Assembly: GCA_963747005.1 (NCBI GenBank)
Contig: CAVVDT010000003.1
Coordinates: 558,001 to 622,000, forward strand
Origin: CAVVDT01 sp963747005
GTDB lineage: Bacteria; Pseudomonadota; Alphaproteobacteria; Rhizobiales; Aestuariivirgaceae
DNA length: 64,000 nt
Direction: 5' to 3'
The first letter of the stretch is position 1, and the number at the start of each line of letters is the position of its first letter. The position numbers and the translations under genes were made by a program. The notes under the pieces are model-generated. The model did not search any database. It was not told the DNA's origin and saw nothing but the letters and a program-made list of their open reading frames with translations. Below, piece by piece: positions 16,120 to 25,235 of this stretch.

Positions 16120-17121
16120 ATGCCCATCAACCTGCACGCACGCAGCTTCATCAAGCTCCTGGACTTCACGCCCGGCGAGATCCGCTTCCTCCTGCGCCTG
16201 GCAGCCGCCCTAAAACAAGCCAAGTACGGCGGCTATGAGGAGCAGCGGCTGAAGGGCAAGAACATCGCGTTGATCTTCGAGAAGGCCTCGACCCGCACGC
16301 GAACCGGCTTTGAGGTCGCCGCCTATGATCAGGGCGCCCATGTCACCTATCTCGGGCCCACCGGCACCCAGATCGGACACAAGGAATCGATGAAGGATAC
16401 CGCCCGCGTGCTGGGTCGTATCTATGACGGCATCGAGTATCGCGGTTTCGGTCAGGCGCTTGCTGAGGAACTGGCCGCCCATGCCGGCGTGCCCGTCTAT
16501 AACGGGCTCACCGACGAGTTCCACCCCACCCAGATCCTCGCCGATTTCCTGACGATGCACGAATATACCCACAAGCATCTGTCGGGTATTACCTTCAGCT
16601 TCGTGGGCGATGCCGGCAACAACATGGGCGACTCGCTGATGGTCGGGGCGGCGATGATCGGCATGGATATCCGCCTCGCCGCACCCAAGGCGTGCTGGCC
16701 CGATGATGCCCTTGTCGAGCGATGCCAGGGCATCGCCAAGCGGACCGGCGCCAGGATCATGCTGACCGAGGACATCAAGCAGGCGGTCACCGGCTGCGAC
16801 TACGTCTACACCGATGTCTGGGTATCGATGGGCGAACCGGACAGCGTCTGGGCCGAACGCATCAAGCTGCTCAAGCCTTATCAGGTGACCGCCGACGTCA
16901 TGGCCGCGACCGGCAACCCGCACGCCAAGTTCATGCATTGCTTGCCAGCGTTCCATAATGCGGAGACCGAAGTCGGCAAGGAGATCAAGCAAAAGTACGG
17001 CATCGAGGCCATGGAGGTGACCGACGAGGTCTTCGAGTCGCCAGCATCGATCGTGTTCGACCAGGCGGAAAACCGCATGCACACGATCAAGGCACTACTC
17101 GTCGCGACTATCGGGAGCTGA
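16120..17121 (+). CDS. arcB: Catabolic ornithine carbamoyltransferase
   Basis: A 333-residue transcarbamylase converting citrulline and phosphate to ornithine and carbamoyl phosphate in the arginine deiminase pathway. Signature motifs are the carbamoyl-phosphate loop KASTRTRTGFE, FHPTQILADF and the ornithine-binding cysteine 274 in MHCLPAFHN. Its place between arcA and arcC marks it as the catabolic enzyme and not anabolic ArgF. Spacing to arcC is 4 bases, so translation is probably coupled. No anomalies seen. Confidence 0.97.
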   Translation: MPINLHARSFIKLLDFTPGEIRFLLRLAAALKQAKYGGYEEQRLKGKNIALIFEKASTRTRTGFEVAAYDQGAHVTYLGPTGTQIGHKESMKDTARVLGRIYDGIEYRGFGQALAEELAAHAGVPVYNGLTDEFHPTQILADFLTMHEYTHKHLSGITFSFVGDAGNNMGDSLMVGAAMIGMDIRLAAPKACWPDDALVERCQGIAKRTGARIMLTEDIKQAVTGCDYVYTDVWVSMGEPDSVWAERIKLLKPYQVTADVMAATGNPHAKFMHCLPAFHNAETEVGKEIKQKYGIEAMEVTDEVFESPASIVFDQAENRMHTIKALLVATIGS

Positions 17122-17125
17122 CCCG

Positions 17126-18058
17126 ATGCTGGTGGTCATCGCCTTGGGCGGCAACGCCTTGCTGACCCGCGGCGAACCTCTCACCGTGGAGAACCAGCGC
17201 GCCAATACCAGGCGTGCCGCGACAGCCATTGCCGAGGTGATTGCGGCGGGCCACCGCGTCGTGATCTGCCATGGCAATGGTCCGCAGGTCGGCCTGTTGG
17301 CCCTGCAGGGTGCTGCCTACAAGCCCGACGAGGCCTATCCGCTCGACGTGCTGGGGGCGGAGACCGAAGGCATGATCGGCTATCTGATCGAGCAGGAACT
17401 GGAAAACGTCCTGCCGCAGGGTCAAAGGGTTGCCACGCTGCTGACCCAGGTGGAGGTCGATGCGCGAGATCCGGCGTTCCTCAAGCCCAGCAAGCCGGTT
17501 GGACCGGTTTATGAGAAAGCCGAGGCGGAAACGCTCGCCAAGGCACGCGGCTGGACAATTGCGCCAGACGGCAAGAAATACCGCCGCGTCGTGCCGTCAC
17601 CATTGCCGAAGCACATCCCGGACATCGCGGTCATTCGTTTGCTGGTCAATCAGGACATCATCGTGATCTGTGCTGGCGGCGGCGGCATACCGGTCGTTCG
17701 CCGGCCCGATGGGAGCCTCATCGGGATAGAGGCCGTCATCGACAAGGACCGGGCAGGCGGCCTCCTGGCACAGGACCTTGGCGCCGATGCCTTTCTCATG
17801 CTCACCGATGTCGATGCGGTCTATCTCAATTGGGGCAAGCCGGATCAGAAGCCGATCCGCAGGGCTTCGCCGCATGAACTCCGAAGCAGAGACTTTGCCG
17901 CGGGCTCGATGGGACCAAAAGTCGAAGCGGCTTGTGACTTCGCGGCGGCCACAGGCGGCATTGCCGGTATTGGTACGCTGGAACAGGCGCTGCCCATTCT
18001 CGAAGGGCGGGCCGGCACGCAAGTGGCCAGTGATAGTGGGCTGATGACCTTCTGGTAG
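17126..18058 (+). CDS. arcC: Carbamate kinase
   Basis: A 310-residue amino-acid-kinase-fold enzyme that transfers phosphate from carbamoyl phosphate to ADP, the ATP-yielding step of arginine fermentation. It opens MLVVIALGGNALLTRGE, carries ICHGNGPQVGLLALQ, the ICAGGGGIPVV glycine loop and VIDKDRAGGLLAQDLGAD, and ends with MGPKVEAAC and a GTLEQA segment. Normal length. It is the last gene of arcABC; just beyond its stop begin transposase and antiporter relics, so the original downstream neighbour may have been lost. Confidence 0.97.
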   Translation: MLVVIALGGNALLTRGEPLTVENQRANTRRAATAIAEVIAAGHRVVICHGNGPQVGLLALQGAAYKPDEAYPLDVLGAETEGMIGYLIEQELENVLPQGQRVATLLTQVEVDARDPAFLKPSKPVGPVYEKAEAETLAKARGWTIAPDGKKYRRVVPSPLPKHIPDIAVIRLLVNQDIIVICAGGGGIPVVRRPDGSLIGIEAVIDKDRAGGLLAQDLGADAFLMLTDVDAVYLNWGKPDQKPIRRASPHELRSRDFAAGSMGPKVEAACDFAAATGGIAGIGTLEQALPILEGRAGTQVASDSGLMTFW

Positions 18059-18061
18059 CTG

Positions 18062-18290
18062 GTGCGCCGCTCAGCAGGCGCAGCACTTGCGGAAACGGCA
18101 CTTCGCTGCCGTATTGCGATCGCTCAAATGATGGCGGCTGTTCATCATTGGGGTCGGGTTGTAGGCCAGTACGATCAGGGTCATCGCGGTGCGCACGTTC
18201 TTCAGCCGCTTCATCAGGAGGCGGCTGGCCTCCATCCAGGATCTGATGGTCCCAGGGGTGGCCGCGAAATTCGCATGAAGCCTATCTTGT
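18062..18290 (-). pseudogene. IS1182-type transposase, C-terminal remnant
   Basis: The reverse strand reads FAATPGTIRSWMEASRLLMK then RLKNVRTAMTLIVLAYNPTP. This matches the conserved C-terminus of IS1182-like (IS5 superfamily) transposases, where FGTIK-WMGATHFLMK...LAYN is typical. Only the tail is present, with no ends or duplications visible. Confidence 0.65.
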
Positions 18291-18330
18291 CACAGTTGCC
18301 ACAGCATCCGCGTTCGGCATTCGAGGCGGA

Positions 18331-18580
18331 TCAAGAAATGATAACGACCCCGTCGGCGAACAAGAGCGTGGCCACGATAGCGGCGGTGATGAGGGCGAGC
18401 GCTACGGCGAGCTCGATGCGCGTGAAAGCGGGCCTATCGGGCGCCTGCTCCTTCTGGGCGTACCAGAAGACCGGCAGGCCGACGGCGTAGACGATGATCG
18501 ACATCAGCAGAAACTCGGGGCGCTCTGCGCAGAGAATCCAGGCGGAATAGAGCGTCCCGAGAATACCCGTCCAGCGGGAG
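18331..18580 (-). pseudogene. C-terminal remnant of a second arginine/ornithine antiporter
   Basis: From WTGILGTLYSAWILCAERP through a WYAQKEQAPDRPAFTRIELA stretch to a final hydrophobic helix and stop at 18331. This aligns with the last about 80 residues of the intact antiporter at 18728-20212 (LGTVYGFWL, WARKEHAPKELPFNMIELI) but is clearly diverged, so it is a relic of a paralogue rather than a recent duplication. Bases 18601-18727 hold nothing recognisable. Confidence 0.75.
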
Positions 18581-18727
18581 ATACCACGAGATTCGAAGGC
18601 TCGCGTTCGATAGCGCCGATTGCTCGCCTACCGGTAATGCGCCTGTCGCTCCCTTGCCCCGTCAAGCCCAAGCCGGGCGCGATGCTTCGAGATCGAACCG
18701 GGCCCGGCGCCGTCGCGGCGCGGCCTT

Positions 18728-20212
18728 TCAGGGCTTGTAGACCTGGCTCAGATTTCCGGTGAACAGCATCCACAGCGCCAGGATCCCCAGCACGATTAGG
18801 GCGAGCGCCACGATCAGCTCGATCATGTTGAAGGGCAACTCCTTCGGTGCATGCTCCTTGCGCGCCCAGATGAACACCAGATTGCCCAGCGCAAAGAACA
18901 CGGCGCCACAGAGCAAATACTGCAACCCGGCGGCGTAGACGAGCCAGAAACCGTAAACGGTGCCCAGGACGCTGGAGACCAGAGCCTGCGTCTTTCCAAT
19001 TTTCGCCGTCTCGGGATATTGCCCTTTCGCCACCAGCGTCCAGAGATAACCCGTGGCGCCGATATAGGCGGGCAGGATCATCACGCCGGTGATCGACAGC
19101 ATCACGTTCCATGCATTGGTCGAAAAGTACACCAAGATCATCATCACCTGCATGACAGCGGTCGACACCCACAGGGAAACCGTCGCGGCGCCATTCTCGT
19201 TGGTAGCGGCGAATACCTTCGGATAGCTGCCGTCCTTGGCGCCGGCCCATGGCAGTTCCGCCAGAAGCAGCGTCCACACCAGCCAGCACGACAAGATCGA
19301 GATCAATACAGTGCCAGTGATGAAATATTCGCCCCACTTGCCGACAAGCGATCCCATGATCGCCGCCATCGATGGCGCCGCAAGGACAGACAAATCACCC
19401 TGCGACATGATGCCGAAAGGAAGCACCGAAACGAGCACATAGAGCGTAAGGGTGACCAGGAACCCCAACAGGGTCCCGCGGCTCACGGTCCTGGCATCGG
19501 ATTTGTCGGACAAGACCACCGCGCCTTCGAAGCCGATGAAGACCCATAGCGTCACCAGCATGGTGCCCCGAACCTGGGCGAGTAGGCTGCCGAGTGGCTT
19601 GGCGTTGGCAGCATTGGCGCTCACATTGCCCCAAAAGGCACTGGTCCACATGCCGGCCTTCATCGAAGAGGCGACGACGGCAATGAAGACCATGATCGGA
19701 ACGAACTTCGCGATAGTCGCAACGATGTTCAGGACGGCTGCGCCCTTGATGCCACGCAGCAAGAGCCAGTTCATGATCCAGAACACCACCGAGGCCGCCA
19801 GGATCGCCTGCCACGTATTTCCACCCGCGAAGTAGGGTGGAACGAAGTAGTTGATCGTACTCATCAGCAGCACGCCAAAGCCAACATTGCCAAAGGCCGC
19901 CGACAACCAGTAGCCCCAGGCGAGCTGGAATCCTGCGTATTTGCCAAAACCCTGGCGCGCGTACATGTAGATGCCTGCGGTCAGATCGGGCTTGACATCG
20001 GCCAGCACCTGGAAGGTTCGCGCCATGAAAAAGATACCCAGCCCGGTCACCAGCCAGGCGATCAGCACCGCTCCCAACGAGGCGCTTTGCGCCATGTTCT
20101 GCGGCAGGTTGAAGACACCGCTGCCGATCATGGCGCTGATCACCAGCAAGGTAATGGCGAGCAGACCAAGAGGCTTCGCTTTATCCTTGGAGCGTGCTTT
20201 TGAGTTGGCCAT
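18728..20212 (-). CDS. arcD: Arginine/ornithine (basic amino acid) antiporter, APC family
   Basis: About 494 residues with 12 or more membrane helices. The N-terminal LLAITLLVISAMIGSGVFNL carries the APC-superfamily GSG motif on helix 1, and the WVFIGFEGAVVLSDKSD region is shared with ArcD/YdgI-type basic amino acid antiporters. Exchange of external arginine for ornithine, or for decarboxylation products such as putrescine or agmatine, would serve both neighbouring pathways. I prefer the ATG at 20212 since GGGAG lies 6 bases upstream. It is the last gene of the ornithine decarboxylase-arginine decarboxylase operon and converges on arcABC. Confidence 0.88.
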   Translation of the reverse strand: MANSKARSKDKAKPLGLLAITLLVISAMIGSGVFNLPQNMAQSASLGAVLIAWLVTGLGIFFMARTFQVLADVKPDLTAGIYMYARQGFGKYAGFQLAWGYWLSAAFGNVGFGVLLMSTINYFVPPYFAGGNTWQAILAASVVFWIMNWLLLRGIKGAAVLNIVATIAKFVPIMVFIAVVASSMKAGMWTSAFWGNVSANAANAKPLGSLLAQVRGTMLVTLWVFIGFEGAVVLSDKSDARTVSRGTLLGFLVTLTLYVLVSVLPFGIMSQGDLSVLAAPSMAAIMGSLVGKWGEYFITGTVLISILSCWLVWTLLLAELPWAGAKDGSYPKVFAATNENGAATVSLWVSTAVMQVMMILVYFSTNAWNVMLSITGVMILPAYIGATGYLWTLVAKGQYPETAKIGKTQALVSSVLGTVYGFWLVYAAGLQYLLCGAVFFALGNLVFIWARKEHAPKELPFNMIELIVALALIVLGILALWMLFTGNLSQVYKP

Positions 20213-20260
20213 TGTCATCTCCCCTTTGAATGCAGTCGGTGTTGTCGATCCTGGCGGCCA

Positions 20261-22558
20261 TCACGGCTTGACGCACAAGATCCGGTAGCGCCCGTCCTCG
20301 ACCTCGACGCCATGCGTGTCGTGGGCAAAGCCGGGCAATTCGGCATCGAACGCCTCGAGTGCCTTGAGATAGCCGAGCAATGGACCCTTGGCGGCGCCGG
20401 CATTCTCGCCGGGCATCATTAAGGGAATTCCCGGCGGATAGGGCACCACCCCGGTGGCGACGGTGCGCCCCGCCATCTGGTCCAGCGTCAGCGGTTCGAT
20501 CTCGTCATTGACCAGCCGCTCATAGGCCTCGACGGGAGAAAGGTCGGGCACCGGCAGGGTACCGAAACCCGCCGACATGTATTCTGTGGTGCGGTGCTTC
20601 TTCACCGCCGCGAACATTTCTTCCGCCAGGTCGGCGAGCCCGAGCTTGGCGTAGCGCTCCGGATGAGCGGCCACGAGCGCCGGGATCGCGCGCGACAGCG
20701 GCGCGTTGGCGAGTACGTCGCGGTGAAATCCCAGCAGCGCGTTGATCAGCGTTCCCCACTTGCCGCGCGTGATGCCCATGGAGAACAGGAACAGGCTGGT
20801 GAAATCCGTGGTCTTCTCGACCACGATGCCCTGCGCGTCGAGATAGGCGGCGAGCAGTGAGGCCGGGATGCCCTTGGCCTGCAGCTTGCCGTCCCGCCCC
20901 ATGCCGGGTGTCACGACCGAAACCTTGATGGGATCCAGCATGCAGTAGCCGTCCTTGAGGTCGCCGAAGCCGTGCCAGGAATCTCCCGCGCGCAGCAGCC
21001 AGGCCTTGGGCTCCTGCGCAAGGCGTTCCGGGTCGGCGAGATGGAAGGGCACCTTCTTGCCGGCGCGCCCTTCAGCCACCGTGTCCGGCTGCCAGGCATT
21101 GAAGAACCAGCCGCCCTTGGCCTCGAATTCGGCGTTGATCCGCCCCAATGTCTGGCGGAATGCCACCGCCTCGCGGATCGTTTCGCCGGTCAACGCCTCG
21201 CCAGATGGGCCATCCATCATGGCCGCCGCGATGTCATTCGAAGCGATGATCGCGTATTGCGGGGAAGTCGAAGCATGCATCATGAACGCCTCGTTGAAGC
21301 GCGCATGGTTGATCGGCCGGCGTCCATCGCGGATATGGATGTAGGAGGCCTGGGACAAAGCGGCCAGCAGTTTGTGGGTCGATTGGGTGGCAAACAATGT
21401 CGGGCGGTCGCCGCGCGGCTCGCCGGGTTCGCCGTGCATCGCGAAGCGCTTGGCGTAGATCGGGTTGAAGCGCGCATAGCCGTACCAGGCCTCGTCGAAG
21501 TGCAGCCGGTCCACGGACATGCCGAGAAGCGCCTCGACCTGCTCGATGTTGTAGCAAAGACCGTCATAGGTCGAGTTGGTGAGGACCGCGACGCCCGGCT
21601 TGGGATCGACGCCTTTCCTGACCAGCGCATTGGCGGCTATGCTCTTGGCGATGGCGGCCGGATTCAACCGATCATGATGAATCGGACCGATCAGGCCGAG
21701 GTAGTTCCGCGACGGTATCAGGTAGGTCGGGATCGCACCCGATAGCGTCATCGCATGTTCGACCGACTTGTGGCAATTGCGATCGCACAGCGCAATCTGG
21801 TCGCGCGTCACGCAGGCCATCAGGATCACCCGGTTCGACGTGGACGAGCCGTTGGTGACGTAGTAGGTGCGATCAGCACCGAATACGCGCGCGGCATAGC
21901 GCTCCAACTCCGCGATTGCACCCGAATGGTCGAGCAGCGAACCCAGTTCGCCGACCGAGATCGACAGATCGGACCGGAACAGTTCCTCGCCGAAGAACTC
22001 GAAAAAGGCCCGACCGGCCGGGTGCTTGAGGAAGGCCGTGCCACCGGCGTGTCCCGGCGTGTGCCATGAGTACTCGTAGGTACCGGCGAACTTGGCTAAC
22101 GCCTTGAACATCGGCGGCAACAGTGTCGCCCGATAGCGGTCGACCGCCGCTGCCACGCGGCCACCGATGAAGTCGGGGGTATCCTCGAACAGCCAGATGT
22201 AGTCATTGACCTGCTCCAGGACCTCGGAGGGCACCTTGGCAAGTGAGCCCCGCGAAGCGAGCAGGAATATCGGCAGCTGGGCCGAATGAGTGCGCACGGC
22301 GGCAATAACACTGGATGCGCTCTTGTGATCCGGCGGGCCGGCCAGTTCCCAGTCGACCATCACCGCCTGCAGCAAGGCGTGAGTTGAGATCTGCGCCTCG
22401 GCCTCGCGCTGCGAAACGGCTTCAACAATTTCGATATCGCGGTTACGCAGGTCCTCGACCAGCGCGGCCGTCGCGCGGCCCGCCGCGTGGTCGCCGTCCA
22501 GGCCGTTATGAACTACGAGGACGCGCCGATTGAAGAGGATTCCCGGGACGTCGGACAT
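20261..22558 (-). CDS. Pyridoxal-phosphate arginine/lysine/ornithine decarboxylase
   Basis: A 765-residue fold-type I decarboxylase of the inducible acid-resistance class. An N-terminal wing domain (RRVLVVHNGLDGDHAAGRAT..., residues 1-140) precedes the catalytic core with HTPGHAGGTAFLKHPAG, the acidic HFDEAWYGYARFNP strand and the pyridoxal lysine in ATQSTHKLLAALSQAS. The C-terminal domain contains YPPGIPLMMPGE. Overall form is closest to arginine decarboxylase AdiA, but substrate cannot be fixed from sequence alone. Decarboxylation consumes a cytoplasmic proton. It starts 4 bases after the ornithine decarboxylase gene and is followed by the antiporter. Confidence 0.87.
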   Translation of the reverse strand: MSDVPGILFNRRVLVVHNGLDGDHAAGRATAALVEDLRNRDIEIVEAVSQREAEAQISTHALLQAVMVDWELAGPPDHKSASSVIAAVRTHSAQLPIFLLASRGSLAKVPSEVLEQVNDYIWLFEDTPDFIGGRVAAAVDRYRATLLPPMFKALAKFAGTYEYSWHTPGHAGGTAFLKHPAGRAFFEFFGEELFRSDLSISVGELGSLLDHSGAIAELERYAARVFGADRTYYVTNGSSTSNRVILMACVTRDQIALCDRNCHKSVEHAMTLSGAIPTYLIPSRNYLGLIGPIHHDRLNPAAIAKSIAANALVRKGVDPKPGVAVLTNSTYDGLCYNIEQVEALLGMSVDRLHFDEAWYGYARFNPIYAKRFAMHGEPGEPRGDRPTLFATQSTHKLLAALSQASYIHIRDGRRPINHARFNEAFMMHASTSPQYAIIASNDIAAAMMDGPSGEALTGETIREAVAFRQTLGRINAEFEAKGGWFFNAWQPDTVAEGRAGKKVPFHLADPERLAQEPKAWLLRAGDSWHGFGDLKDGYCMLDPIKVSVVTPGMGRDGKLQAKGIPASLLAAYLDAQGIVVEKTTDFTSLFLFSMGITRGKWGTLINALLGFHRDVLANAPLSRAIPALVAAHPERYAKLGLADLAEEMFAAVKKHRTTEYMSAGFGTLPVPDLSPVEAYERLVNDEIEPLTLDQMAGRTVATGVVPYPPGIPLMMPGENAGAAKGPLLGYLKALEAFDAELPGFAHDTHGVEVEDGRYRILCVKP

Positions 22559-22562
22559 ATGG

Positions 22563-24512
22563 CTACTCCTTCACGACGTAGGTGTGGAACACGATCTTCC
22601 CATCGATGTCGTCGGGGTAGACGCCCTGCACTTCGAAGGCGAAGCCGGGAAAGCGATTGAATGCCTCCTCGAAAACGAGGAAATAGTCGAGCATCGGCTG
22701 CGCTCGGTCGTCGTAGCGTTCGCCAGGCACGATGACGCCGATCCCGGGCGGATAGATGAGCGCCAGCACCGCCGCGATCCGGCCCCTGCTTTGCGACATC
22801 GGCAGAAAGTCCACGCGATTGCCGACGAACGCCTCGGTCGCTGCCTGCACTGACATCGCCTGCTCGGGGAAGTGCTCGCCGCGAAAGCAAAGGCGCTGCA
22901 GTTCCTTGATATTATGGTCACGATAGAACTGGTGCATCTCGTCGCACAGCCGCTGCAATGTGTAGCCGGCGTATCGCTCCGGATAGCGCGCGAGCGTGCC
23001 GGGCAGGACGTCCTCGAGCGGTGCGTCCCGGTCATACAGATCCTTGAATGCCACAAGACGGGAGATCAGCGACGCGCACTTTGACGGTTCCACCGCCGGC
23101 GTCATCAGGAACAGGATGCTGTTGAGGTCGCACTTCTCCGGAACGATGTTGTTCTCCCGCAGGTACGCAGCCAGCAGCGTGGCCGGTATCCCGAAATTGC
23201 GGTACTTCCCGGTCTTCGGATCGATCCCTGGTGTGATCAGCGTCAGCTTGTTGGGGTCGGTGATTGCCCAACCCGGCGAGGCATGGCGAAAGCCGTGCCA
23301 GCTTGCGCCGGGGGTCAGGGCCCAGCAGGCCTGCTCACGCGCCAGCACGTCCGTCGCGATGCTCTCCCAGGGCACATGCTCGAGGTCAGGACTGACTTTC
23401 GAGTCCTTGAGCGTCACGACGTCGGGCACGAAGGGATCGAAGAACCACGCTTTGCGCTCGTCCTTCGACTGGCGCGCATACTTGGCCTTGAGGGCGCGCA
23501 GCTTCTTGCGCGTCTCGATGCCGATCCGGACGGCGTCATCCCACAGCGCCAGGCCGTTGCGCCCCTTGTGCATGTGCGCGTCGACGTCGAGAGACGCAAA
23601 CAGGGGATAGAACGGCGACGTCGAGCAATGCAGCATGAACATCTCGTTGAATCGTCGGTGCTCGGTGCATCGCGGCTGCCCCTTGATGTGGCGGTCGCGG
23701 ACATGAATCTGCGAGGCCTGCGAGAATCCGGCGAGCTGCTTGTGGGTCGATTGGGTGGCGATGATGCCGGGACTTCCGGCATCGAGGTTCTCAAGGCCCA
23801 TCGCAAAATGGCCCACGAACAGCGGATGGAACTTCATGAAGCCCGCCCAGGCCTCGTCGAAGTGGATGTAGTCGCAGAGATGGCCGATGCGCTCGACGAC
23901 CTTTGCGGCGTTGTAGATGGTTCCGTCGTAGCTGCATTGCTCGATGACCGCGATGCGGAACGGCCGTTCGCGCTTCCAGGCATCCTTGTCCGTGATCAGC
24001 GGGTGCGTGCGGATCTGTTCGCGCAATTTGTCTTCGTCCAGCGCCTCATAGTCGATCGGACCGATCAGGCCCTGCGGATTGCGGTCGGTCTCGACGTAGA
24101 TCGGGATCGCGCCGGCCAGCAGCAGGGCGCCATGGTGGATGGACTTGTGATTGTTGCGGTCGAAAAGGACGAGGTCGCCGCGCTTGAGCAGCGCCGCCGT
24201 CACCACCTTGTTCGATGTCGAAGTGCCGTTCAGGATGAAATACGTCCGGTCGGCGCCGAAGACCTCGGCGGCCGCCTTCTGTGCCGCCAGTGCCGGTCCT
24301 TCATGGATCAGCAGGTCGCCGAGTTCCGGGACCGAATTGTCGATGTCGTTGCGAAAGATGGCTGGGCCCAGATGCTCCACGAACAGTCGGCCTGCGGGGC
24401 TGCGGCGGTAGAACATGCCGCCCTGGTGACCGGGGCAGGTCCACATCTGGTTGCCTTCGTAGTCATAGTCCATCAGCGCGCCGAAGAACGGCTGGCTTGA
24501 GGCTTGCCGCAT
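22563..24512 (-). CDS. speF: Ornithine decarboxylase, catalytic and C-terminal domains (frameshifted from its N-terminus)
   Basis: A 649-residue frame carrying the core of an inducible ornithine decarboxylase: TCPGHQGGMFYRRSPAGRLF, HFDEAWAGFMKFHPLF, the pyridoxal lysine in ATQSTHKQLAGFSQAS and the C-terminal YPPGIGVIVPGERY. The N-terminal wing domain is encoded in another frame at 24463-24930, and the two overlap by 50 bases. The family's continuous protein would read RYAASLKP-PFFGALMDYDYEG across the joint; one extra base within 24490-24497 explains the break. The ATG at 24512 could in principle restart translation. First gene of the decarboxylase/antiporter operon. Confidence 0.85.
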   Translation of the reverse strand: MRQASSQPFFGALMDYDYEGNQMWTCPGHQGGMFYRRSPAGRLFVEHLGPAIFRNDIDNSVPELGDLLIHEGPALAAQKAAAEVFGADRTYFILNGTSTSNKVVTAALLKRGDLVLFDRNNHKSIHHGALLLAGAIPIYVETDRNPQGLIGPIDYEALDEDKLREQIRTHPLITDKDAWKRERPFRIAVIEQCSYDGTIYNAAKVVERIGHLCDYIHFDEAWAGFMKFHPLFVGHFAMGLENLDAGSPGIIATQSTHKQLAGFSQASQIHVRDRHIKGQPRCTEHRRFNEMFMLHCSTSPFYPLFASLDVDAHMHKGRNGLALWDDAVRIGIETRKKLRALKAKYARQSKDERKAWFFDPFVPDVVTLKDSKVSPDLEHVPWESIATDVLAREQACWALTPGASWHGFRHASPGWAITDPNKLTLITPGIDPKTGKYRNFGIPATLLAAYLRENNIVPEKCDLNSILFLMTPAVEPSKCASLISRLVAFKDLYDRDAPLEDVLPGTLARYPERYAGYTLQRLCDEMHQFYRDHNIKELQRLCFRGEHFPEQAMSVQAATEAFVGNRVDFLPMSQSRGRIAAVLALIYPPGIGVIVPGERYDDRAQPMLDYFLVFEEAFNRFPGFAFEVQGVYPDDIDGKIVFHTYVVKE

Positions 24513-24930
24513 AGCGCTCGAGCGCGAAGATGACTTCCTTCGCCGTAAAATCAGGCGTCTCGTTGTCGAGATAGACGTAGCCGGTCACCTCGCCGAGCGG
24601 CTCGAGCGAGAGCAATTCGACGCCACTCAGTTCGGTGACCAGGTAGATCGGTGTGTCGAGGCCGCGCTCCTGTCGGATGTACCTGACAAGTTCCTGAACT
24701 TCGGGTTCGTTCGGATTGTCGATCGCTAGCAGGAAGCAGCCGATCCCCATGTCGCTTTCAGCAGCGACCTTTGCGCCGGTCAACATTGGGACGATATCGG
24801 TACGGTAATCGTAACCGGAAATCGCATCGACCAGGCCCCGCATCAGGCGCGCTTCGTTGCCCTGGGCTGCGTTCGCGAAGACCGGGCTGTACAGGAGAAT
24901 GTGGAAGAGCTTGTGGTAGGGAACTGCCAT
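24463..24930 (-). CDS. Ornithine decarboxylase N-terminal wing domain (5' half of frameshifted speF)
   Basis: A 155-residue frame, MAVPYHKLFHILLYSPVFAN..., matching the receiver-like N-terminal domain of Orn/Lys/Arg decarboxylases (SGYDYRTDIVPMLTGA; DTPIYLVTELSGVELLSLE; DFTAKEVIFALERYAASLKP). After ASLKP it falls out of frame and ends AVLRRADGL. It therefore represents the first 150 residues of speF. Whether the two parts are made as separate polypeptides, or the break is a sequence error, cannot be told here. A strong FNR-type promoter lies upstream (25015-25028). Confidence 0.8.
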   Translation of the reverse strand: MAVPYHKLFHILLYSPVFANAAQGNEARLMRGLVDAISGYDYRTDIVPMLTGAKVAAESDMGIGCFLLAIDNPNEPEVQELVRYIRQERGLDTPIYLVTELSGVELLSLEPLGEVTGYVYLDNETPDFTAKEVIFALERYAASLKPAVLRRADGL

Positions 24931-25014
24931 ATGAAATGCATCCGTTCACGATCAGTTGAGCCGATGCCCCGACTACCCGTCTATGTATTATTGGTAGCAA
25001 TCGCGACCGGCGCC

Positions 25015-25028
25015 TTGATCACGGTCAA
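25015..25028 (-). promoter_or_regulatory. FNR box and promoter of the speF operon
   Basis: On the - strand TTGACCGTGATCAA is followed by 22 bases and AATAAT, the spacing of a class II FNR-activated promoter. The box centre is 91 bases upstream of the 24930 start. Confidence 0.75.
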
Positions 25029-25235
25029 TGTTCTTATCCGTGCCGGTTTATTCGAAAATTGTGTGGCGCGGCGCATGGCAAAGTTCATGTACCGTTGCGA
25101 GCTTTGAGCGGTTCATTGGTTCGTGTCCTGTTGCGATCCTGGGTCGAGGTTCGTGCTTTATTGCCGCCGGTTCTCGACCAATGGGTGAGGAAATCTCATC
25201 GCAGAATTTCGAAGATCTGCACGATCGGCATCTGT

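Noticed and set aside
14975..16120. A 381-codon antisense frame over arcA, and similar ones over arcB, speF and the PLP decarboxylase
   Set aside because: All mirror real genes with clear catalytic motifs on the other strand.
18062..18490. A 142-codon + strand frame after arcC
   Set aside because: The opposite strand carries recognisable transposase and antiporter remnants; the + frame has no support.
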